This document shows positions 21,233-29,984 of a stretch of 64,000 nt of DNA, in pieces. The notes under the pieces were generated by a model. It was not told the origin of the DNA, did no database searches, and worked only from the letters and a program-made list of their open reading frames with translations. The stretch covers positions 62,600 to 126,599 of the forward strand of contig NZ_JADDIX010000053.1 of the NCBI RefSeq assembly GCF_015070855.1, given 5' to 3'. The position numbers were made by a program, and so were the translations under genes. The number at the start of each line of letters is the position of its first letter. The stretch's first letter is position 1. Source of the DNA: Pseudomonas lopnurensis (GTDB lineage Bacteria > Pseudomonadota > Gammaproteobacteria > Pseudomonadales > Pseudomonadaceae).

Positions 21233-22018
21233 ATGCTGGTAGATTCCCACTGTCACCTTGACCGACTCGACCTGACGGCCCATGGCGGCTCGCTCGACGC
21301 GGCGCTCGACGCCGCGCGGGCGCGTGGGGTGGGGCACTTTCTCTGCATCGGCGTCAGCGCCGACAACGCCGCCGCGGTCAAGGCATTGGCCGAGCGCTAT
21401 GCCGACGTCGATTGTTCGATCGGCGTGCACCCGCTGGACCTGGACCCAGGCAGCCAGCCGGCGCTGGATTGGCTGCTGGCCGAGCTGCAGCATCCGCATG
21501 CCGTGGCCATCGGCGAAACCGGGCTGGATTACCATTACGAACCCGAAGCGGCATCGCTGCAACAGCAATCCTTTCGCCTGCATCTGGAGGCGGCCCGGCT
21601 GACGGCCAAGCCGGTGGTCGTCCATACCCGCGCGGCGCGCAGCGATACGCTGGCACTGCTGCGCGCGGCGGCCTTGCCGCAGGCGGGCGTGCTGCATTGC
21701 TTCACCGAAGACTGGGACATGGCCAAGGCCGCCCTCGATCTTGGCTTCTACATCTCCCTCTCCGGCATCGTGACCTTCCGCAATGCCGAGGCGCTGCGCG
21801 AGGTCGCCCGACAGGTTCCGGCCGACCGCCTGCTGGTCGAGACCGACTCGCCCTACCTGGCGCCCATTCCGTACCGCGGCAAGGCGAACCTTCCGCAGTA
21901 CGTGCGTGAAGTGGCCGAGTTCCTCGCCGCTCTGCGCGGCGTTGCCCTCGAGGAGCTGGCCGAGCAGACGACCGCCAATTTCAAGCGACTGTTTCCGTTG
22001 GCGAGGGTGGCCGGCTGA
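21233..22018 (+). CDS. TatD family metal-dependent DNase (YcfH type)
   Basis: TIM-barrel hydrolase of 261 residues. Metal-site motifs in order: DSHCHLD (HxH near residue 6), IGETGLDYHY (Glu), VVHTRAA, VLHCFTED and ETDSPYLAP (Asp). The ATG at 21233 opens right at the DSHCHLD motif as in homologues. A TACAAT -10-like hexamer occurs at 21194-21199. The pilZ-tatD adjacency is the pseudomonad arrangement. Confidence 0.92.
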   Translation: MLVDSHCHLDRLDLTAHGGSLDAALDAARARGVGHFLCIGVSADNAAAVKALAERYADVDCSIGVHPLDLDPGSQPALDWLLAELQHPHAVAIGETGLDYHYEPEAASLQQQSFRLHLEAARLTAKPVVVHTRAARSDTLALLRAAALPQAGVLHCFTEDWDMAKAALDLGFYISLSGIVTFRNAEALREVARQVPADRLLVETDSPYLAPIPYRGKANLPQYVREVAEFLAALRGVALEELAEQTTANFKRLFPLARVAG

Positions 22019-22114
22019 CCCGCCCGCTGCCCCGGCCCTTCACCGATCGTTGTCCATTCCACGTGTTTCGGCGCGTGGCCTTACCTCCGTCGCAGAGACC
22101 TGCAAGGTGACGTA

Positions 22115-23512
22115 ATGACCCGCGACACGCTGCACACCGGCCCGCTCCAGCGCGGCCTGAAGAACCGCCATATCCAGTTGATCGCCCTGGGGGGTGCCAT
22201 CGGTACCGGATTGTTCCTGGGCTCGGCGGGAGTATTGAGAAGCGCCGGGCCTTCGATGATTCTCGGCTACGCCATCGGCGGCTTCATCGCCTTCCTGATC
22301 ATGCGCCAACTGGGCGAGATGATCGTCGAGGAGCCGGTCGCCGGCTCCTTCAGCCACTTCGCGCACAAGTACTGGGGCAGCTACGCGGGCTTCCTTTCAG
22401 GCTGGAACTACTGGGTCCTGTACGTGCTGGTGGGCATGGCCGAGCTGACGGCGGTGGGCAAGTACGTGCAGTTCTGGTGGCCGGAGATTCCCACCTGGGC
22501 CACGGCGGCGGCATTCTTCGTGCTCATCAACCTGATCAACCTCAGCAACGTGAAGGCGTTCGGTGAAACCGAGTTCTGGTTCGCCATCATCAAGGTCGTC
22601 GCCATCGTCGGCATGATCCTGCTGGGCCTGTTCCTGCTGTTCAGCGGCTACGGCGGCGAGCAGGCGAGCATCAGCAACCTGTGGAGCCATGGCGGCTTCT
22701 TCCCCAACGGCTTCAGCGGGATGGTGATGGCGCTGGCGATCATCATGTTCTCGTTCGGCGGCCTGGAGCTGGTCGGCATCACGGCGGCGGAAGCGGCCGA
22801 GCCGAAGACGGTGATCCCCAAGGCAATCAACCAGGTGGTCTACCGCATCCTGATCTTCTATATCGGCGCGTTGACCGTGCTGCTGGCGCTCTATCCCTGG
22901 GATGCGCTGTTGCAGACCCTTGGCTCGGCCGGCGACCCCTACAGCGGCAGCCCCTTCGTGCAGATATTCTCGCTGATCGGTAGCGATGCGGCGGCGCACC
23001 TGCTCAACTTCGTCGTCCTCACGGCGGCGCTGTCGGTGTACAACAGCGGCGTGTATTGCAACAGCCGCATGCTCTACGGCCTGGCCGAGCAGGGCGATGC
23101 GCCGCGTGGGCTGATGAAGGTGAACCGTCGTGGCGTGCCGGTGCTGGCCATCGGCGTGTCGGCGCTGGTGACGTTGCTGTGCGTGGTGGTGAACTACCTG
23201 CTGCCGCGCAATGCACTGGAACTGCTGATGTCGCTGGTGGTGGCGGCGCTGGTGATCAACTGGGCGATGATCAGCCTGGCTCATCTGAAATTCCGCAAGG
23301 CGATGCAGCGCCAGGGCGTGGAGCCGAGTTTCAAGGCGTTCTGGTTTCCCCTGAGCAATTACCTGTGCCTGGCTTTCGTGACCGGCATTCTGGTCATCAT
23401 GCTGTGGATTCCGGGCATTCGCCTGTCGGTATTCGCCATTCCGGTCTGGATCGGATTCCTCTGGCTTTGCTTCCGCCTGCGCCAGGCGCGGCTGGTAGCG
23501 CGTACGGCATAG
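22115..23512 (+). CDS. aroP: Aromatic amino acid permease, AroP type
   Basis: A 465-residue amino-acid/proton symporter of the AAT family with 12 predicted membrane segments. Resemblance to E. coli AroP is unusually close by eye: GLKNRHIQLIALGGAIGTGL, FSFGGLELVGITAAEA, and VLTAALSVYNSGVYCNSRML. The probable role is uptake of Phe, Tyr and Trp at the inner membrane; exact substrate range is inferred. The start has no obvious Shine-Dalgarno beyond AAGGTGACGTA. It has no operon partner. Confidence 0.85.
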   Translation: MTRDTLHTGPLQRGLKNRHIQLIALGGAIGTGLFLGSAGVLRSAGPSMILGYAIGGFIAFLIMRQLGEMIVEEPVAGSFSHFAHKYWGSYAGFLSGWNYWVLYVLVGMAELTAVGKYVQFWWPEIPTWATAAAFFVLINLINLSNVKAFGETEFWFAIIKVVAIVGMILLGLFLLFSGYGGEQASISNLWSHGGFFPNGFSGMVMALAIIMFSFGGLELVGITAAEAAEPKTVIPKAINQVVYRILIFYIGALTVLLALYPWDALLQTLGSAGDPYSGSPFVQIFSLIGSDAAAHLLNFVVLTAALSVYNSGVYCNSRMLYGLAEQGDAPRGLMKVNRRGVPVLAIGVSALVTLLCVVVNYLLPRNALELLMSLVVAALVINWAMISLAHLKFRKAMQRQGVEPSFKAFWFPLSNYLCLAFVTGILVIMLWIPGIRLSVFAIPVWIGFLWLCFRLRQARLVARTA

Positions 23513-23570
23513 CAGGTTTTTTTGAGCCGACCCGCGAGCATCGGAACCGACATGACGCGCCCAGGTGTCA

Positions 23571-23713
23571 CGTAGATTGGGTTGAGCCGCGCAGCGGCGA
23601 AGCCCAATACCACGCGGAGCCAGGGCAGGTCTCCCATGCGCCGAAGCCCGTATTTCACGAATGCGTCGCCTGGTGCCTCGCGTGTTGGGCTTCGCAGGCT
23701 CAACCCGACCTGC
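23571..23713. repeat. MITE-like palindromic repeat, copy 2
   Basis: Second copy of the element at 4421-4561, with the same inverted ends (CGTAGATTGGGTTGAG... / ...CTCAACCCGACCTGC) and the same interior blocks GGAGCCAGGGCAGGTCTCC and TGCGTCGCCTG. A few substitutions and small indels separate the copies. Located in the aroP 3' spacer. Confidence 0.85.
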
Positions 23714-23727
23714 CTGGTCCTTGGCGT

Positions 23728-23756
23728 AAAAAAACCCGGTTTCCAAGGAAGCCGGG
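23728..23756 (-). terminator. Minus-strand rho-independent terminator
   Basis: On the minus strand CCCGGCTTCC TT GGAAACCGGG is followed by seven Ts (23734-23728). It is placed to end minus-strand transcription coming from the aminotransferase gene, after reading across the small-RNA candidate in antisense. Confidence 0.8.
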
Positions 23757-23765
23757 CCAAGACCA

Positions 23766-23886
23766 TTAGGAGTATGAAACCGCAATCCTCGCGGTTTCAT
23801 CTGGCTGGGCAGTGGGGGGTTGCCTAGCCAGTTACTCAAGTATTAGTCCGGATGACTGGCTTTGCAGGCCGATTTCCGGCCTTTTT
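23766..23886 (+). ncRNA. Structured small RNA candidate, RgsA-like by position
   Basis: About 120 bases with three consecutive hairpins and no ORF. Hairpin 1 has arms 23774-23783 and 23791-23800 (10 bp perfect, ATGAAACCGC/GCGGTTTCAT). Hairpin 2 has arms 23801-23811 and 23821-23831 (11 bp, one G-U) with a G-rich loop GTGGGGGGT. Hairpin 3 is the terminator AGGCCG-ATTTC-CGGCCT followed by five Ts (to 23886). RgsA, the Gac/RpoS-dependent sRNA of Pseudomonas, is about 120 nt and lies between tatD and the gene PA2958 in P. aeruginosa; this candidate lies between tatD/aroP and the TetR gene that resembles PA2957. Identity with RgsA is inferred from position, length and structure only. The 5' end is not fixed. 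Confidence 0.65.
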
Positions 23887-23925
23887 AAACGCATTTGGAA
23901 TACATCCGGCCCCGACTGATTGCCT

Positions 23926-25083
23926 TCAGTGGCCAGCGATGGCACGAAGTTGTGCGAGGGTTTCGTCGATTACCCGCTCCTCGGTGTAAAAATGCGGGGA
24001 GAAACGGATACCGCCGCCACGCAACGCACAGACCACCTGTTCCGCCTTGAGGCGCTCGAACAGCGCGGCGTTGTCCCAGCCGGCGAGACGAAAGGTGAGG
24101 ATGCCGGAACGCCGTTCTCGCTCGGCCGGCGACAGCATCTCGATCCCGTTCAGCCCCTCCAGCCCCTGGCGCAGCCAGTCGATGCGCTCGGCCAGAGCGC
24201 TGGCGACCTGTTCCATGCCCACTTCCTCCAGCAACGAGAGGCTGGCCTCCAGAGCCATGGTGCCCAGCAGATTGGGGCTGCCACATTCGAAGCGCCTGGC
24301 GCTGCGTGCCGGTTCCCAATCGGTGCGATCGTAGTCGCCGGCATGCTCCAGCATGTGCCAGCCATACTCGTGCAGTGTCAACCGATCACGCAGATCGCCG
24401 CGGCAATAGAAGACGCCGAGGCCTTCCGGGCCGAGCATCCATTTATGGCCGTCGGCCATGGCGAAGGCGCAGCGGTTCGACTGAACGTCGAAGGGCAGGG
24501 CGCCCAACTGCTGGATCGCGTCGATGCACAGCAGTACCCCGCGTTGCTCGCAGCCTTCGCCCAGGCGCTGCAGATCGAGGCGCATGCCGCTGGCGTACTG
24601 CACCGCGCTGATGGACATCAAGCGTACCCGCGGGCCACAGGCGGCCAGCAGGTCGGCCTCCGGGTCGCTGCCCTTGAGGCTGACCTGGATGACTTCCACA
24701 CCCTGCGGTCGCAGGGCCTCCCAGACGACACGGTTGGAAGGAAACTCCTCGTCGCTGATGACGATGCGGTCACCGCTCTTCCAGTCCAGTCCGAAGGCGA
24801 CGAAGGACAGCGCTTCCGAGGTGTTCTTCACCAGCGCGACGTCCGCACTGGTCGGCGCGTTGAGCAGGCGGGCGAGGCGCTGGCGCAGGCTGCGCTCCAC
24901 CGTCAGCCATTGCGGATAATCGCGCGCGCCGATGCCGACGTTCTGTTCGGCGAAGGCGCTGACTGCCCTGGCTGCGCGGCGGGGCCAGGGTGCGACGGCC
25001 GCATGGTTGAGGTATCGCAAACCGACTATTTGGGGGAATTCGTCATTGTTTTGAATCATGGGCGGATGTTCCGTGCATTTCAT
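23926..25083 (-). CDS. Class V aminotransferase family PLP enzyme
   Basis: A 385-residue fold-type I PLP enzyme of the cysteine desulfurase / kynureninase-like class V group. The PLP lysine lies in ADGHKWMLGPEG; YLNHAAVAPWP near the N-terminus and SAVQYASGMRLDL are family blocks. There is no CxT desulfurase loop, so IscS-type activity is unlikely; substrate unknown. An alternative start is the ATG at 25059 (MIQNNDEF), with neither start having a clear Shine-Dalgarno. It is divergent from a TetR regulator with a shared 49-base spacer, which makes control by that regulator likely. Confidence 0.85.
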   Translation of the reverse strand: MKCTEHPPMIQNNDEFPQIVGLRYLNHAAVAPWPRRAARAVSAFAEQNVGIGARDYPQWLTVERSLRQRLARLLNAPTSADVALVKNTSEALSFVAFGLDWKSGDRIVISDEEFPSNRVVWEALRPQGVEVIQVSLKGSDPEADLLAACGPRVRLMSISAVQYASGMRLDLQRLGEGCEQRGVLLCIDAIQQLGALPFDVQSNRCAFAMADGHKWMLGPEGLGVFYCRGDLRDRLTLHEYGWHMLEHAGDYDRTDWEPARSARRFECGSPNLLGTMALEASLSLLEEVGMEQVASALAERIDWLRQGLEGLNGIEMLSPAERERRSGILTFRLAGWDNAALFERLKAEQVVCALRGGGIRFSPHFYTEERVIDETLAQLRAIAGH

Positions 25084-25091
25084 GACCGGTT

Positions 25092-25108
25092 AGGCATAAT
25101 GTCTGCCT
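25092..25108. promoter_or_regulatory. Candidate TetR operator between divergent genes
   Basis: Inverted repeat AGGCA-TAATGTC-TGCCT in the 49-base spacer between the class V aminotransferase and the TetR gene. It overlaps promoter-like hexamers on both strands (CATAAT on plus, TTATGC with TTGGGT 17 bases upstream on minus). Assignment is by position and symmetry only. Confidence 0.4.
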
Positions 25109-25132
25109 CGATTTTCACCCAAGCAGCCTCTT

Positions 25133-25753
25133 ATGCAGAATGAACCTCGTAAGGTCCGCGAATTTCGCCGCCGCGAACAGGAAATCCTCGATACCGCGTT
25201 GCAGCTCTTTCTCCAACAGGGTGAAGACAGCGTCACCGTCGAGATGATTGCCGATGCAGTAGGCATCGGCAAAGGCACGATCTACAAGCACTTCAAATCC
25301 AAGGCCGAGATCTACCTGCGGCTGATGCTCGATTACGAACGCGATCTGAACCAGCTGCTGCACTCGCCGGACGTGGATCGCGACAAGGAAGCCCTGTCAC
25401 GGGCCTATTTCGAGTTTCGCATGCGCGATCCGCAGCGCTACCGGCTGTTCGACCGCCTCGAGGAGAAGGTGGTCAAGGGCAACCAGGTGCCGGAGATGGT
25501 CGAGCAGTTGCACAAGATCCGCACCTCGAACTTCGAGCACCTCACCCAACTGATCAAAGGGCGCATCGCCGAAGGCAAGCTGGAGGACGTGCCGCCCTAT
25601 TTCCACTACTGCGCGGCCTGGGCGCTGGTGCATGGCGCCGTGGCGCTGTATCACTCGCCGTTCTGGAGCAACGTGCTGGAGGATCAGGAGGGCTTCTTCC
25701 AGTTCCTGATGGACATCGGCGTGCGCATGGGCAACAAGCGCAAGCGCGACTGA
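25133..25753 (+). CDS. TetR family transcriptional regulator
   Basis: A 206-residue regulator. The N-terminal HTH (about residues 15-60) includes ILDTALQLFLQQGEDSVTVEMIADAVGIGKGTIYKHFKSK, typical of the family. The C-terminal ligand domain is undefined. It resembles the regulator annotated near pilZ-tatD in P. aeruginosa (PA2957). Probable target is the divergent aminotransferase and itself. Followed by a gene remnant on the other strand. Confidence 0.88.
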   Translation: MQNEPRKVREFRRREQEILDTALQLFLQQGEDSVTVEMIADAVGIGKGTIYKHFKSKAEIYLRLMLDYERDLNQLLHSPDVDRDKEALSRAYFEFRMRDPQRYRLFDRLEEKVVKGNQVPEMVEQLHKIRTSNFEHLTQLIKGRIAEGKLEDVPPYFHYCAAWALVHGAVALYHSPFWSNVLEDQEGFFQFLMDIGVRMGNKRKRD

Positions 25754-25784
25754 CACCTGCCCGGCTGGCATCGAATCGGCGGGA

Positions 25785-25905
25785 TCAGCGGCTCGCTTGC
25801 GGGGTGGCCAGCACCTTGTCGACCCGCTTGCGGTCCATGTCCATGAGCTCGAAACCCCAGCCCTGCCAATCGGCCTTGTCACCCGTTTCCGGGATGCGCC
25901 ACAGC
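25785..25905 (-). pseudogene. C-terminal remnant of a CorC_HlyC-domain (CBS/hemolysin-type) protein
   Basis: On the minus strand, reading into a TGA at 25785-25787, about 40 codons translate to LWRIPETGDKADWQGWGFELMDMDRKRVDKVLATPQASR (given in parts: LWRIPETGDKADWQG then WGFELMDMDRKRVDK then VLA). The pattern RIP-x-GD...W-x-GW-x-F-E-(V/L)-x-DMD-x-x-R-(V/I)-DKV is the end of the CorC_HlyC transporter-associated domain found at the C-terminus of CNNM/hemolysin-type membrane proteins. No start codon or upstream body exists: the frame closes about 50 codons upstream. A deletion has therefore removed nearly all of the gene. Confidence 0.65.
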
Positions 25906-26111
25906 GGTCTGCGGTTGATTCGTCGGATGGACACGACGACCTGACTGGGTTTTCAGGGGCTGGCCGTGCCGCAAGAGTTTTGCAACGCCGGTGTTCGTGG
26001 ATAATCCCGGCAACGCCACGGCCCGGGTTGTGCCGGCAATAATGAAATGGCGTGGATGCTGCATTGCCCGGCTGTTCGCCGGTTTTCCGTCACCGGCCTG
26101 GGAGGTAGGAG

Positions 26112-26723
26112 ATGCGATTTCTGTACGGTGCGCCGTGGTTGCTGACGGCGTTGCTGCTGACCGGCTGCATGAAGATCAGCGACATGGCCGAGGGCACCCG
26201 GTATCACCTGCGTGACGCGGGCATTCTCGATCACAGCGATACGCGGCGCTCCAGTTCCTGGCGTCTGCAAGCCGATTCCTTCATCTATATAGCCCAGGGG
26301 CACTTCGTACCGCCGGGCGACGTCTACCCGCGCCCGAACGTGGTCGCGGAGGAGGCCTTCAATGGGTTCGTCGAATACTTCCCCATGGTCCGTCGCGCGC
26401 GTGAGCCGGCGGGCCTGGAGGAGGCGATGGAGCAAGCGTGGGCTGTCGGTGCCCATTACCTGCTCTATACGCGTTTCGCCGCGGCGGACGACCGTATCGG
26501 CAGTTTCGACGAGTTCAACGACCAGCGCGCGCTGGATCGCCTCGGTGTCGACAGTGGCGTGGTGCAGCTCATGCTGGTGGAAACGTCGACGCGCTATCTG
26601 GTCGATACTGCCCGTATCCGCAGCCGCGGCGGGCTGATCAGCCTGTACGACGCCAGGCCGGAGGAATTGCTGGGGCCGCCGCTGCAGGAGTACGCGCGGC
26701 GGCTGCTCGGTCTCTCACGCTGA
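26112..26723 (+). CDS. DUF4823 family lipoprotein
   Basis: A 203-residue predicted lipoprotein: signal segment MRFLYGAPWLLTALLLTGC with the lipobox LLTG-C (Cys18 or 19). The mature part matches what I know of DUF4823 proteins of pseudomonads (DYSI-like VAEEAFNGFVEYFP and SAGAHYLLYTRF-type blocks). Likely attached to the outer membrane inner face; function unknown. GGAGGTAGGAG gives a strong Shine-Dalgarno. It is downstream of the gene remnant and 99 bases before the DUF1285 gene, possibly co-transcribed. Confidence 0.82.
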   Translation: MRFLYGAPWLLTALLLTGCMKISDMAEGTRYHLRDAGILDHSDTRRSSSWRLQADSFIYIAQGHFVPPGDVYPRPNVVAEEAFNGFVEYFPMVRRAREPAGLEEAMEQAWAVGAHYLLYTRFAAADDRIGSFDEFNDQRALDRLGVDSGVVQLMLVETSTRYLVDTARIRSRGGLISLYDARPEELLGPPLQEYARRLLGLSR

Positions 26724-26822
26724 GCGGGATGCCGGCGGGATTGCGTGGTCATCTGTCAGGGGCATGGGCGTTTCAGCCGCCACGCTGAGCGCTCGGTCGC
26801 TGGCCCGACGGAGGAGAAAAGC

Positions 26823-27389
26823 ATGAGCGATACAGGCAAGGCCGGTGATCTGCTGGCACAGATCCCTGGCGGCGGGAAAAAGGGGCTGCCACCGGTGCAT
26901 TTGTGGAATCCCCCGTTCTGCGGCGATCTGGACATGCGCATCGCGCGTGACGGTACCTGGTACTACCAAGGCACGCCGATCGGCCGGCCGGCCATGGTCC
27001 GGCTGTTTTCCACGGTGATCCGCCGCGATGGCGACGCCTATTTTCTGGTCACGCCGGTGGAAAAGGTTGGCATACGGGTCGAGGACGCACCCTTCGTGGC
27101 GATTCGCCTGGAGGTGAGCGGGCAGGGCGAGGATCAGTTGCTGCGTTTCGTCACCAATGTCGAGGACGAGGTCGAGGCGGGGCGGGAACACCCGCTACGT
27201 GTCGAGCTCGATCCACGGACCCAGGAGCCGGCGCCCTACGTGCATGTGCGCGCCAACCTCGAGGCGCTGATCCACCGCAACCTGTTCTATCAACTGGTGG
27301 ATCTGGCTGTGTCGCGGCAGATCGACGGTCGCAGTTGGCTGGGCGTCTGGAGTGGCGGCGCGTTCTTTCCCATCGGTCGGACCGATTGA
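26823..27389 (+). CDS. DUF1285 domain-containing protein
   Basis: A 188-residue cytoplasmic protein with the DUF1285 pattern: [41 protein letters not shown] and the C-terminal [15 protein letters not shown]. Molecular role is unknown; the family has a two-domain fold in solved structures. The ATG at 26823 follows GGAGGAGAAAAGC. The upstream DUF4823 gene is a usual neighbour. Confidence 0.9.
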   Translation: MSDTGKAGDLLAQIPGGGKKGLPPVHLWNPPFCGDLDMRIARDGTWYYQGTPIGRPAMVRLFSTVIRRDGDAYFLVTPVEKVGIRVEDAPFVAIRLEVSGQGEDQLLRFVTNVEDEVEAGREHPLRVELDPRTQEPAPYVHVRANLEALIHRNLFYQLVDLAVSRQIDGRSWLGVWSGGAFFPIGRTD

Positions 27390-27834
27390 TGGCCCCGTTG
27401 CGCTCGCGCATCAAACGAAAAGGCTTCGGTTCGGGGTGGAGTCCCCGTCTGTTGCCAACGATGCAGCAAGCCCCGCGAGGAAACCACGGCCGTTAGTGAG
27501 TGATCCGCTTTGCTTCGATCAGCGGGCACTGCCATAGTGCTCACGGCTCTGCGCCGTATCGGGCGGATTCTATCGATTTCCTGTGCTTGTCCGACGAGCT
27601 GCATCATGCTGGGGCGCAAGTGATGTGTGTGCATTGCTATGGGGCGCGGTAACCCTTCTGGGCCTCGGAAACGACCCAAAACAGGCCGCTATTGCCGGCT
27701 GGAGCAGTTCTTGCTCTGCCTGTACCGATCGTCCTGCCGTGCCAGGCTTGAAACGGACGATCGCCACGAATCGAAACTCATCCGCTCCGCCCCGGTGCGG
27801 CGGCGGGGTCCATTTTCCTGTTGCCTGCTCACCG
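27390..27834 (+). other. Intergenic/leader region before the GGDEF-EAL gene
   Basis: 445 bases without a convincing gene. A frame open from 27583 joins in-frame to the PAS-GGDEF-EAL gene, but its translation is unlike any domain and rich in Cys, Arg and Pro, so I read it as leader. A small hairpin CGGGG-TGGAGT-CCCCG occurs at about 27434-27449. I could not match the region to a known riboswitch. Confidence 0.4.
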
Positions 27835-29970
27835 ATGACCCAGAAAAACCCTTCCAGAATCACCCGCCGCGGCAGCCTGCTGACCAGCGAGGTCCTGGAC
27901 CGCTCCCGCGTTCTCGACACGCTGGTGAACAATCTCGAAGGCATGGCCTATCGCTGCCTCAACGACGGGCACTGGACGATGATCTTCGTCAGCCAGGGCT
28001 GCCTGGGCTTGTGCGGCTACCGTGCCGCCGAGCTGGTCAACGACACGACGGTTTCCTGGGAGCAGATCATCCACCCGGACGATCGGGCGCGGGTGAGACG
28101 CAGCGTCGAAACGGCCATCGATGGGCCGGGGCGCTTCACCATGCAGTACCGGATATGCACGGCGGCCGGCTACTTCAAATGGGTGATGGAACGTGGCGTC
28201 GCGGTGCCGGACGAGCAGGGCGAGACCGTCATCGAAGGGTTCATCGAGGACATCACGGCGCAGAAGGCGGTGCTCGAAGCCCTGGAACAGGCCGAGCTGC
28301 GCTATCGCAGCATCTTCGAGAACGCCAGCGAAGGGATTTTCCAATCGACCCGCGACGGCCGCTACCTGGCCGCCAACCCGGCCTTGGCACGAATCTATGG
28401 GTATGACACCGCAACCGCGCTGGTCGCCGACCTGGCCGACATCGAGCGGCGCCTGTACGTCGAGGGCGGGCGCCGCGAAGCCTTCTGCCAACTGATGGAG
28501 CAGCAGGGCGAAGTGCTCAACTTCGAATCCGAGGTCTACCGGCGCGACGGCACGCGCATCTGGATTTCCGAGAATGCCCATGTCGTGCGCGGAGCGAACG
28601 GTGAGTTCATCTGCTACGAAGGCACCGTGCAGGACATCTCCGAGCGCAAGCATTACCAGCAGCAGCTCGAGCGGCAGGCCAACCACGACCTGATGACCGG
28701 CCTGCCCAACCGCATCCTGCTCAACGACCGCATCGAACAGGGGCTGGCCCGCGCCGCTCGGTTGGGCTACTACCTGCCCCTGGTGTTCATCGATCTGGAC
28801 AATTTCAAGTTCATCAACGACGGCCTCGGGCATGTCGCCGGCGACGAGCTGTTGAAGAGCATCGCCAGGCGTCTCGCCGGCAGCCTGCGCAGTTCCGATA
28901 CGGTGGCGCGAGTCGGGGGCGACGAGTTCGTCCTGGTGCTCAACGATCATTACCGCATCAGCACGGTGATTTCGTTGCTGGAACGGATCCTGAACGAGAT
29001 TCGTCGACCCGTGACGCTCGCCGGCCGCGAATTCCAGGTCGGCGCAAGCCTGGGTGTGGCGATGTTTCCCGATGACGGCGAGGATGCGCAGAGCCTGCTC
29101 AAGCACGCCGATATTGCGATGTATGCGGCCAAGAAGCGTGGCCGCAACAATTTCCAGTTCTTCACCCATGACCTCAACCGGATCGCCGACGAGCGCCTCA
29201 ACCTGGAGGCGGCCATGCGCGTTGCCCTGGAGGGCGACGAATTCACCGTGCACTACCAGCCCAAGGTCGATGCGTCGTGCCGCATCGTCGGGGTCGAGGC
29301 GCTGGCGCGCTGGACGCATGCCGAGCTGGGCGTGGTCGGCCCGGACCGCTTCATCCCGATCGCGGAGGAAAGCGGGCTGATCATGCCGCTGACGCTGGCC
29401 ATCCTGCGCCGTGCCTTCAGCGATGCGCGCAAGTGGAACGAGGGGCGCGATACGCCGCTGCTGGTCGCGGTGAACCTCTCGCCGCTGCTGTTTCTCGGCG
29501 ACGATATCGTCGAGCGGATCACCACGCTGCTGGACGAAGTCGGATTGTCGCCGACGCTGGTGGAACTGGAGATCACCGAAACGGTGTTTCTCGGCGATGG
29601 CACGCGTGCCGTTGCGATCCTCGCCGAGTTCAAGGCGCTGGGCTTTCGCCTGGCCATGGACGATTTCGGAACGGGTTATTCATCGCTCAGCTATCTGCGA
29701 CGGTTCCCGCTGGACATCATCAAGATCGACCGCTCGCTGGTCACCGGGCTCGAGCACGAGGACGAGGTGGCGATGATCGCCCGCGCCGCCATCTCGCTGG
29801 GCAAGAGCCTGCACAAGACGGTGATCGCCGAGGGTGTGGAGAACCAGGCGCAATTCGAATTCCTCTGCCGCCAGGGCTGCGACGAGTTCCAGGGCTTCCT
29901 GCTTTCGCGGCCGTTGCCCGAGGCGCAGATCAGCGCGTTGCTCGCGGTCGGCGGAGTGATCCGCCTGTAG
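27835..29970 (+). CDS. PAS-PAS-GGDEF-EAL cyclic-di-GMP protein
   Basis: A 711-residue signalling protein without membrane segments. Two PAS/PAC domains (about 25-145 and 150-275) precede a GGDEF domain with intact GGDEF at 361-365 and an inhibitory-site RSSD at 352-355 (RxxD five residues before GGDEF). The EAL domain starts with EAL at 488-490 and keeps ITET, DDFGTGYSSL and the QGF block near the end. Both cyclase and phosphodiesterase activities are therefore possible; which dominates is unknown. The start ATG at 27835 is chosen because the upstream in-frame extension shows no domain-like sequence; Shine-Dalgarno is poor. Confidence 0.9.
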   Translation: MTQKNPSRITRRGSLLTSEVLDRSRVLDTLVNNLEGMAYRCLNDGHWTMIFVSQGCLGLCGYRAAELVNDTTVSWEQIIHPDDRARVRRSVETAIDGPGRFTMQYRICTAAGYFKWVMERGVAVPDEQGETVIEGFIEDITAQKAVLEALEQAELRYRSIFENASEGIFQSTRDGRYLAANPALARIYGYDTATALVADLADIERRLYVEGGRREAFCQLMEQQGEVLNFESEVYRRDGTRIWISENAHVVRGANGEFICYEGTVQDISERKHYQQQLERQANHDLMTGLPNRILLNDRIEQGLARAARLGYYLPLVFIDLDNFKFINDGLGHVAGDELLKSIARRLAGSLRSSDTVARVGGDEFVLVLNDHYRISTVISLLERILNEIRRPVTLAGREFQVGASLGVAMFPDDGEDAQSLLKHADIAMYAAKKRGRNNFQFFTHDLNRIADERLNLEAAMRVALEGDEFTVHYQPKVDASCRIVGVEALARWTHAELGVVGPDRFIPIAEESGLIMPLTLAILRRAFSDARKWNEGRDTPLLVAVNLSPLLFLGDDIVERITTLLDEVGLSPTLVELEITETVFLGDGTRAVAILAEFKALGFRLAMDDFGTGYSSLSYLRRFPLDIIKIDRSLVTGLEHEDEVAMIARAAISLGKSLHKTVIAEGVENQAQFEFLCRQGCDEFQGFLLSRPLPEAQISALLAVGGVIRL

Positions 29971-29984
29971 CGCCGTTCGTCACC

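Noticed and set aside
27431..27520. Riboswitch (c-di-GMP or cobalamin) before the GGDEF-EAL gene
   Set aside because: Only a simple GC hairpin is visible; the conserved core sequences of those riboswitches are absent.
27583..27834. In-frame N-terminal extension of the GGDEF-EAL protein
   Set aside because: The 84 extra residues are rich in Cys, Pro and Arg with no domain or signal-peptide logic; PAS domains begin after 27835.
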